9,801 nt of DNA from Parcubacteria group bacterium RIFCSPHIGHO2_01_FULL_47_10b (GTDB lineage Bacteria; Patescibacteriota; Minisyncoccia; 2-01-FULL-47-10): contig MHXC01000017.1 in assembly GCA_001824325.1 (NCBI GenBank), positions 6,381 to 16,181 on the forward strand, given 5' to 3'. The notes under the pieces were generated by a model. The model was not told the DNA's origin. It worked only from the letters and a program-made list of their open reading frames with translations, and made no database searches. How positions within the stretch are numbered: the first letter of the stretch is position 1; each line of letters begins with the position of its first letter. The translations under genes were made by a program, and so were the position numbers. Below are positions 5,216-9,801 of this stretch, one piece after another.

Positions 5216-5250
5216 AAAAAAAGAAGGCGTGAGTCGATTATCGAATACGC
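5216..5250 (-). terminator. Possible terminator after the DUF2807 gene
   Basis: On the minus strand an imperfect hairpin (GCGT...ACGC with inner TCGA/TCGA) is followed by CTTC and seven T residues (5216-5222). It starts 13 bp after the DUF2807 stop and lies upstream of the kinase promoter. The stem is weak and interrupted. Confidence 0.35.
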
Positions 5251-5263
5251 AGCGCGTGCGAGG

Positions 5264-6058
5264 TTACTTTTCGATATGTTGCACACTCGCCCCCTCTGCA
5301 ACCTCCTTTGTAACCTCTGGCTCCCCATAATAGCGAAGCACGCTATCAGTAGCCAGCGTAACGTCTAATCGATCATCTACACCCAGCTCCACTTCATTCG
5401 CACCAGCTGCATTCAGTACCGCTTCGCTACCCTTCGCATCTTTTGCAAAATACCGACTTGTGCCAGAAAGCTCTATGTCCTGCGCTTCTGCACGACCAGT
5501 AATAATGTATGTCGCGGCATCTTTGCCAATGACGTGCAGCCAATCAACATCAACATTGAGTACTGCACGACTGGAGCCCCCGAGTGAAACCCGTAGTGTA
5601 TCCCCTACAACACCGACACCATGCGTTTGGATCTCGGAACTTCCAGATCCCGCAATCTCAATAATATCGGGCGCTTGGACAATAAACGAAATATCAGAAA
5701 TATTTAAGCGAAACGACCGCCACCAACTCCCTTTTCGATCGAATTCGATAAATAACGTATTATCAGCAACAAACGTATCTATTGAATCCATAATCCCTTC
5801 AGGCGCCATAACAAACAGGCGTGGCTCCTCGCCTTGCTGAATAGTGACAGTCCCCATGCCGCGAATTGAAAGTCGGTTGAAAGGCTCGACAGTCCGTGCT
5901 TCCTGAATTGGCTGTGGCGAGAATCGAAGCGATCCTGATTGGAGACTATGCGCTAAAACAAGCGCAAAAACGAATAACAATGTAACAGCAACGACAATAA
6001 ACCGCCTGTGGTCGTGGTGGATTGACTGGTTTCGTCTATGCGCAGCATGCTTCTTCAT
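5264..6058 (-). CDS. Membrane-anchored DUF2807 (head-GIN) surface protein
   Basis: A 264-aa protein with a basic His/Arg-rich N-terminus, a membrane anchor or uncleaved signal at about 19-37 (RFIVVAVTLLFVFALVLAH) and an extracytoplasmic DUF2807 domain from about 57. Family marks: PFNRLSIRGMGTVTIQQGEE (59-78), VADNTLFIEF, the Gly/Ser-rich rungs GSGSSEI, LGGSSRAVLNV, LSGTSRYFAKD and GANEVEL, and the closing YYGEPEV (243-249). The repeating rungs predict a right-handed beta-helix. The family is called a putative adhesin; its role is not established. ATG at 6058 is preferred to an in-frame ATG at 6088 because a -10 box lies between them. Located just past the sigma/anti-sigma unit but with its own promoter. 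Confidence 0.85.
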   Translation of the reverse strand: MKKHAAHRRNQSIHHDHRRFIVVAVTLLFVFALVLAHSLQSGSLRFSPQPIQEARTVEPFNRLSIRGMGTVTIQQGEEPRLFVMAPEGIMDSIDTFVADNTLFIEFDRKGSWWRSFRLNISDISFIVQAPDIIEIAGSGSSEIQTHGVGVVGDTLRVSLGGSSRAVLNVDVDWLHVIGKDAATYIITGRAEAQDIELSGTSRYFAKDAKGSEAVLNAAGANEVELGVDDRLDVTLATDSVLRYYGEPEVTKEVAEGASVQHIEK

Positions 6059-6064
6059 GTATCC

Positions 6065-6070
6065 AGTATA
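6065..6070 (-). promoter_or_regulatory. -10 box of the DUF2807 gene
   Basis: TATACT on the minus strand lies 6 nt before the ATG at 6058, predicting a leaderless transcript. No consensus -35 is seen 16-18 nt upstream; that region is inside the preceding terminator hairpin. Confidence 0.45.
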
Positions 6071-6113
6071 CAACAAAATCAAGCCCAATGCTGATGGATA
6101 GCGAGGGCTTGAT
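6071..6113 (-). terminator. Intrinsic terminator of the sigma/anti-sigma unit
   Basis: On the minus strand ATCAAGCCC (6105-6113) pairs with GGGCTTGAT (6078-6086) over an 18-nt loop, followed by TTTGTTG. It lies 30 bp after the stop of the Cys-rich membrane protein and directly abuts the -10 box of the next gene. Confidence 0.65.
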
Positions 6114-6143
6114 AGCGCGCGAGCCGGAGCTCACGATGGATAA

Positions 6144-6812
6144 CTAATAATTCGCATAACGCATCACCGGTCGATTAGACTCGTCCACCCCGAATAAGAC
6201 GCGATTGCCTTGTGGGTCGGTATAGCGGAGAAGTCGTACGGTTGCCGGCGAACGGTCATGGTCAAAACGGTAATACTGGTCAGCGGTTTCATCAACAGTC
6301 GATATATCAGCGCTCGTAGCATTAATCGCCGCTGGTCGCAGTAAGTAATTCGGCGCAAACGCAGCAGTTCGTACATCTATCACTTCATCATCATTCGCAT
6401 CGAGGAGCATAAGATCCTCTGCTGCATATGCTTCCTCAAGGAGCCGCATGATATCTGCTTGTAAATCAGCTTCGAGCGATGCCCGTTCTTCAGGCTGGAG
6501 CGCTGCCACCGTTGTCATTGCCTGGTGTACCAGTTCATCTGCATGAGCTGTGTTGTCGCTGTCCACGATCCCGAAGTTGAGTGCCACCGCCACGACTACT
6601 ACGGCAAGCGTGCCAGTAGTGAGGAGTGCTTTTTGATAGGGATCTCGTCGGAGCGCTACCCCCATCCGCACAAACAACGGTTGTTGTTGAAGTTCAAGCG
6701 CTTCGTGATGAGAAGAGAGAAGGAGGTGCTTGAGGTGTCGGCGGTGACACTCAGTACAAATAGCGGGCTTTCGGCAGTACTTCAATTGTCGTACGCAATC
6801 CTGGTGGTTCAT
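6144..6812 (-). CDS. Cys/His-rich single-pass membrane protein, probable anti-sigma factor
   Basis: A 222-aa protein whose ATG overlaps the ECF sigma stop by 4 nt (ATGA), the usual arrangement of a sigma with its regulator. The N-terminus (1-60, probably cytoplasmic) has Cys6, Cys13, and CTECHRRH (19-26), so a zinc or thiol site is likely; however the canonical HxxxCxxC of zinc anti-sigma factors is not present. One membrane helix spans about 62-81, followed by an acidic helical stretch (105-135) and a less ordered outer part ending in RVLFGVDESNRPVMRYANY. I recognise no named domain; the anti-sigma role rests on position, topology and the Cys/His-rich N-terminus. Confidence 0.7.
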   Translation of the reverse strand: MNHQDCVRQLKYCRKPAICTECHRRHLKHLLLSSHHEALELQQQPLFVRMGVALRRDPYQKALLTTGTLAVVVVAVALNFGIVDSDNTAHADELVHQAMTTVAALQPEERASLEADLQADIMRLLEEAYAAEDLMLLDANDDEVIDVRTAAFAPNYLLRPAAINATSADISTVDETADQYYRFDHDRSPATVRLLRYTDPQGNRVLFGVDESNRPVMRYANY

Positions 6813-7459
6813 GATGACTGCTCACTTTTTATAACGCTCGGGGAAGAAAAAGGTTGCATCGCAGTTCGGGGCGCTGGGTTCCGCTCCAGATCAGCCTCAA
6901 TAGCCACGCGCAATTTTTCAGTTCCGCGAGTCAATAATGATTTCACGGTCCCCATTTTTTTATGCACAATATCACAGATATCTGACACTCGTTTGTGTTC
7001 AAAATACCGAAGCGCAAGCACTTCCTGATACTTTAACGGCAGCGTAGTTATAAATCGTTGTAAGCGAAGGAACGCCTCGTGCCGCTCAAGTTTTTCCTCT
7101 GCATCCATAAGCTCATTCGCAACGTCAGTGGCGTCTGGGTATTCTATGCCATGTTCATCTAGAAGCATATCGAGAGAGATTGGCCTTAAATGCCGAGTAC
7201 GGAAATAGTGATTCACTTCGTTTGTTGCAATTTTATACAACCAAGCGCAAAACGGTACACCTCGCGACTCATATGTTTGTATATGTTTCAGCGCCCGGTA
7301 GAAAACTTCAGATGCGATATCTTGCGCAACAGCAACCTGGCCAGTACGCCGAATCGCATACCCGAGAATCCGTTCGTAATACGCTTCGAACAACAATCCA
7401 AACGCCTCTGGATCGTCCTTCGCCCGCGCTATGATGTTTGTTTCCTGTTGGGCGGTCAT
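6809..7459 (-). CDS. ECF-type sigma-70 family RNA polymerase sigma factor
   Basis: A 216-aa extracytoplasmic-function sigma factor that directs RNA polymerase to a small stress or surface regulon. Region 2 (about 19-88) includes YERILGYAIRRTGQVAVAQD, IASEVFYRALKHI and the core-binding FCAWLYKIATNEVNHYFR. Region 4 (about 131-185) has LPLKYQEVLALRYFEHKRVSDI and the helix-turn-helix ending KMGTVKSLLTRGTEKL. There is no region 1 or 3, as expected. A Ser/Pro-rich tail of about 25 residues follows. ATG at 7459 is 9 nt past a TATATT box. It overlaps the probable anti-sigma gene by 4 nt. Candidate targets are its own operon and the DUF2807 gene downstream, but no shared promoter motif is evident. Confidence 0.92.
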   Translation of the reverse strand: MTAQQETNIIARAKDDPEAFGLLFEAYYERILGYAIRRTGQVAVAQDIASEVFYRALKHIQTYESRGVPFCAWLYKIATNEVNHYFRTRHLRPISLDMLLDEHGIEYPDATDVANELMDAEEKLERHEAFLRLQRFITTLPLKYQEVLALRYFEHKRVSDICDIVHKKMGTVKSLLTRGTEKLRVAIEADLERNPAPRTAMQPFSSPSVIKSEQSS

Positions 7460-7468
7460 GTCCGTCTC

Positions 7469-7474
7469 AATATA
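7469..7474 (-). promoter_or_regulatory. Putative -10 box of the sigma factor gene
   Basis: TATATT on the minus strand, 9 nt before the ATG at 7459, within an alternating AT run (7469-7479). No consensus -35. GATTCGAGC (7483-7491) lies a few bases upstream, as it does before the DedA gene. Confidence 0.4.
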
Positions 7475-7510
7475 TATAATGCGCTCGAATCAATTTGGTT
7501 GCATTGTACA

Positions 7511-8101
7511 CTATACCACAACTCCCGATCGCTGCAGCAGTGGAACTAACAGTTCAATCGGCAAGCCATTTAAACCCGTCAACGAGCCATTCACCGACGC
7601 GATTAGCTCTCCATTGTCGTGCATCGCAGAAAAAGCGCCAGCCCACGATGCTACGGGGTATTTCAAACAGTATCGCTTAATGGTTTCAGCGCTTAAGTCA
7701 CGAAATGTCACCGATGTCTTTGCAACATCACCCTTTTCGAATCTGTCGGTCGTATCGAAATAATAAAGCCCAGTATAAACCACCACAGTTTGTCCGGATT
7801 GCGATTCAAGCATTCGTAGCGCTTCTTCATGATTACGCGGTTTTTCTAGTATTGCGTCCCCAAGCACGACAAACGTATCTGCGGCTATAATGATTTCTTG
7901 GTGCGAACCTGCCGCTTTATGCGATGCTGCGATATCTATAGCTTTTGCCTTTGCTAGTTCGAGCGCTTGGCGGCGTGGATCGGTATATCGTATCGACTTC
8001 TCATCGATGTTTGCTGGTATAACTTCAAAAGTCAGACCAAGCGTTGATAGTAACGCCTTTCGTTGCGCTGATCCGGAGGCAAGAATAATTCTTTCAGCCA
8101 C
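7511..8101 (-). CDS. maf: Maf family nucleoside triphosphate pyrophosphatase
   Basis: A 196-aa Maf/Ham1-like house-cleaning enzyme that hydrolyses non-canonical or excess nucleoside triphosphates to the monophosphate and pyrophosphate. Seen: the N-terminal LASGSAQRKALL (7-18, family form S-x-SPRR-x-LL, with Pro replaced by Ala-Gln but Arg14 kept), IIAADTFVVLGDAILEKP (71-88, Asp75 and Lys87 catalytic/binding) and GSLTGLNGLPIELL (172-185). Length is normal. The start is GTG at 8101, overlapping the stop of the cupin-like gene by 8 nt, which implies translational coupling. Its stop lies 51 bp before the sigma gene. Base specificity (dTTP/UTP or m7GTP type) cannot be assigned with confidence. Confidence 0.92.
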   Translation of the reverse strand: MAERIILASGSAQRKALLSTLGLTFEVIPANIDEKSIRYTDPRRQALELAKAKAIDIAASHKAAGSHQEIIIAADTFVVLGDAILEKPRNHEEALRMLESQSGQTVVVYTGLYYFDTTDRFEKGDVAKTSVTFRDLSAETIKRYCLKYPVASWAGAFSAMHDNGELIASVNGSLTGLNGLPIELLVPLLQRSGVVV

Positions 8102-8474
8102 GTAGTTTTTTCAGATTGAACATATCACTAGAAAATGCCGGCATCGCAAACATTATTACATCCCCAGCTCCCGACATCTCATAGGAAGTTCCATTGGTAA
8201 TAGTGATGATATCACGTGCCTTTAAGGCAATGGACTTTGTTTCTCTTTTTTCGTGTAGGATCACCGTAATCCCATCGGTGAGCGCAACGTATGTTGCACG
8301 AAATCCTTTATTAGGCTCAAGAAGCTTTGTGAAGTCCGCAGGGTCGCGTCCACCAGTAATGTGAAGAAAAGATATGGACAATGCTTTCTCATCTAGGTCA
8401 GGAATTGTGATTTCAAAACCTTTCCCGCGGGTGATTTGTTTAGACTTTGTTGCATGTGAAATGACGTAACCCAT
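8094..8474 (-). CDS. Small cupin-like protein of unknown function
   Basis: A 126-aa soluble protein with the alternating beta pattern of a single cupin domain: TYVALTDGITVILHEKRET (61-79) as the first half and KARDIITITNGTSYEMSGAGD (85-105) as the second, where cupins usually have GDxxxxPxGxxH. The metal-binding histidines are largely missing (Tyr98 stands at the His position and no HxH is present), so an enzymatic metallo-cupin is unlikely; ligand sensing or a structural role is possible. It heads the unit, with a promoter 9 nt upstream, and overlaps maf by 8 nt. Assignment rests on pattern only. Confidence 0.6.
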   Translation of the reverse strand: MGYVISHATKSKQITRGKGFEITIPDLDEKALSISFLHITGGRDPADFTKLLEPNKGFRATYVALTDGITVILHEKRETKSIALKARDIITITNGTSYEMSGAGDVIMFAMPAFSSDMFNLKKLRG

Positions 8475-8483
8475 ATATTTGTA

Positions 8484-8512
8484 ATAATACTAATACACGA
8501 ACTATAGCCCAA
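8484..8512 (-). promoter_or_regulatory. Promoter of the cupin-maf unit
   Basis: TTGGGC (8507-8512), a 17-nt spacer and TATTAT (8484-8489) on the minus strand, then 9 nt to the ATG at 8474. The transcript would be leaderless or carry a 1-3 nt leader. Confidence 0.55.
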
Positions 8513-8544
8513 ACATAAGACAAACGCAAAAATTTTTTTCAAGC

Positions 8545-9801
8545 TCACTCAATCACACCCCCGGTCTCGTATGCCTGAAATTCCGTAGCGTTCACTGGCG
8601 CAACCTGTGCACTAGGCGGGGCAATCCTCGTGAAAACTGCTGGGGTCCTCACCCAATATTTTTTACTGCCTTGAATCTTGTATATATTGGGGCTGCCGTT
8701 TAGGTGAATAAATTGCACATCGGGAAACATGGCGAGCTCACGATCAGTTAACGTGACTACATCGCTACTACGATTTCCATATGACCGAAATACTGCATCA
8801 TTAAGCATCAAACGCTTCTGACCGCCATTCGTCAGATAATAGATTCGATCGCTTGATGTAGTTTTGGCGAGCTTTATTTGTTGATACGCAGATAATTCAC
8901 CCGGCGTTACAAGCACGATATTACGCCACTGGTAGCCTCCTTTTTCGAAGGCGACCGGCGATGGAATCCATAGACGTTTGAGTTGTTTGATCGCATACAC
9001 GCGGTTGTCGTTTAACGCACTGATAAGCGAGAATTGGGTGGTCGTCCGTGGAGGCTGCGGGGTTGGTTTTGGCGCTGGCTTTGTGCCCTGCGAGTCGTTG
9101 TCATTAACACTCGAATCCGCTTCTTTAATCGTAAAATACCCCGACCAATCAGATGCGCCAGATGATTGACCTAACCGCGCAGTAGTTGAGCGGGCTGTCG
9201 GGTATTCGGGAAGGCCAATACCCCGCTCGGCAAATGTATTCACTGGATCGAATACATGATATACGTATCCTTCACTGCTACGGTTGCGCAGTATAGTTGA
9301 CGGAATGGTCCAAGTGAACTCACTGTCATTCGAAACGTTCGATGCAATAGTTGCAACGCGCTCCACTGCGCCGCTTTTTGTCTCAAGAAATGATTGGTAG
9401 AGCGAGATGCTCACGTGGGTCGAGCTGCCCTCGGTATTCCAGCGAATCGTTTGGCGTTTGCCGGCTGTCGCGGCGTCTCCGTGTTTGGGATCAATGACGC
9501 GGAAAATGTTAATCGCGCTCACAACCTGAATCCGCCCCTCCATCCACCCATCGAGAATCTCGCCGTATTCGGGATCTTCTTTAGCATCAATCATGATGAT
9601 TTGGTACGAGCCAGGAGAGATATATTCTGGGAGGGTGAATGTCGTTTCTTGCGTGTCTCTATCGGAATCAGTGCTTACCTGTCGGATTACCCGCTCGGGT
9701 TTATCAGAATCATCGGGAATCAGTTTAAACTTAGCATCATGATCTTCCACAGAAAAATCAGTCTGTCGCCAGCGAATCGTGACGCGACCTCCTGCCTTCC
9801 A
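8545..9801 (-). CDS. Large cell-surface protein with Kre9-like domains and C-terminal repeats (5' end outside window)
   Basis: The frame is open to the window edge; a GTG at 9750 exists, but in-frame residues before it (GGRVTIRWRQTDFS) already belong to a beta domain, so the gene starts outside. Two Kre9/KNH-like Ser-Thr-rich domains: the first is cut and ends near residue 76 (numbered from that GTG), the second (about 82-208) runs from FRVIDPKHGDAATAGKRQTIRWN to SGYFTI, the typical close. A Pro/Thr/Asn-rich linker follows (209-238), then three about 52-residue repeats starting VYAIKQLKRLWI (251), IYYLTNGGQKRL (303) and IYKIQGSKKYWV (356). Such proteins are exported and cell-wall or surface located in bacteria. 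No anchor or sorting signal is seen at the C-terminus; a signal peptide would lie outside. No clear terminator follows. Confidence 0.8.
   Translation of the reverse strand, partial: WKAGGRVTIRWRQTDFSVEDHDAKFKLIPDDSDKPERVIRQVSTDSDRDTQETTFTLPEYISPGSYQIIMIDAKEDPEYGEILDGWMEGRIQVVSAINIFRVIDPKHGDAATAGKRQTIRWNTEGSSTHVSISLYQSFLETKSGAVERVATIASNVSNDSEFTWTIPSTILRNRSSEGYVYHVFDPVNTFAERGIGLPEYPTARSTTARLGQSSGASDWSGYFTIKEADSSVNDNDSQGTKPAPKPTPQPPRTTTQFSLISALNDNRVYAIKQLKRLWIPSPVAFEKGGYQWRNIVLVTPGELSAYQQIKLAKTTSSDRIYYLTNGGQKRLMLNDAVFRSYGNRSSDVVTLTDRELAMFPDVQFIHLNGSPNIYKIQGSKKYWVRTPAVFTRIAPPSAQVAPVNATEFQAYETGGVIE
8569..9000 (-). repeat. Three degenerate protein repeats in the surface protein
   Basis: Protein-level repeats of about 52 residues at 251, 303 and 356 of the surface protein. 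Shared pattern: [VI]Y-x-[IL]-x4-6-K-x2-[WL]-[IMV], then AF or VF seven to ten residues on, then a [VI]-V-x-[VL]-[TN]-x3-E-[LF]-x-[AM]-[YF] ending. The first copy is the most regular; the second has KRLMLNDAVF and the third YWVRTPAVF. DNA identity is low, so this is an old duplication. Confidence 0.6.

Noticed and set aside
6059..6088. Ten-residue N-terminal extension of the DUF2807 protein
   Set aside because: It spans the -10 box and the terminator stem; ATG 6058 gives a normal basic N-terminus before the anchor.
7180..7763. Several plus-strand ORFs antisense to sigma and maf genes
   Set aside because: Shadow frames of well-supported coding sequences, with no domain features.
1..9801. Recoded genetic code (UGA as Gly or Trp), CRISPR arrays, transposases, phage genes
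   Set aside because: No supported gene has an internal UGA, TGA serves as a stop for several genes, and no spaced repeats or mobile-element proteins were seen.

Overview
The window looks like chromosome from a small-genome bacterium of moderate GC, most likely a Patescibacteria (CPR) lineage. The basis is indirect: very tight packing, few Shine-Dalgarno sequences, several genes that look leaderless, standard code (TGA is a stop), a short CxxC zinc-ribbon protein of a type I recall from CPR and archaeal genomes, and a large Kre9-type surface protein. The lineage is an inference; no rRNA or phylogenetic marker is present. Almost all genes lie on the minus strand; only the ArsR gene, the flavin oxidoreductase gene and a possible gene end at the left edge are on the plus strand.

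Left part (1-1700): a family 2 glycosyltransferase with C-terminal membrane anchors overlaps an upstream DedA-family membrane protein on the minus strand; a probable gene tail converges from the left edge.

Redox cluster (1788-4135): a minus-strand operon VKOR - DoxX-like protein - cupredoxin diverges from a plus-strand pair, ArsR-type repressor - NAD(P)H/FMN oxidoreductase. The 74 bp between the start codons hold both promoters and a near-perfect palindrome that fills the spacer of the ArsR promoter. The left operon acts at or outside the membrane (disulfide formation, quinone-linked membrane protein, copper-type protein carrying a Cys pair); the right one gives a cytoplasmic flavin reductase. 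Together they suggest one thiol/quinone/metal-stress regulon. The cupredoxin has a clear membrane anchor with no ordinary start codon. A 15-bp hairpin closes the plus-strand unit and lies over the end of a convergent 54-aa zinc-ribbon gene.

Middle (4279-6058): the zinc-ribbon gene, tRNA-Leu(CAA), a deoxynucleoside kinase just upstream of that tRNA, and an anchored DUF2807 (head-GIN) surface protein.

Right part (6071-9801): a probable minus-strand series of a cupin-like protein, Maf pyrophosphatase, ECF sigma factor and a Cys-rich single-pass membrane protein (probable anti-sigma), ended by a hairpin that abuts the DUF2807 promoter. At the right edge is a large secreted or surface protein, cut by the window, with two Kre9-like beta domains, a proline-rich linker and three copies of a roughly 52-residue repeat.

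A recurring theme is a -10 box 6-9 nt before the start codon at seven genes, which predicts leaderless transcripts. No mobile element, CRISPR array or phage gene was found, and no intergenic stretch exceeds 300 bases.
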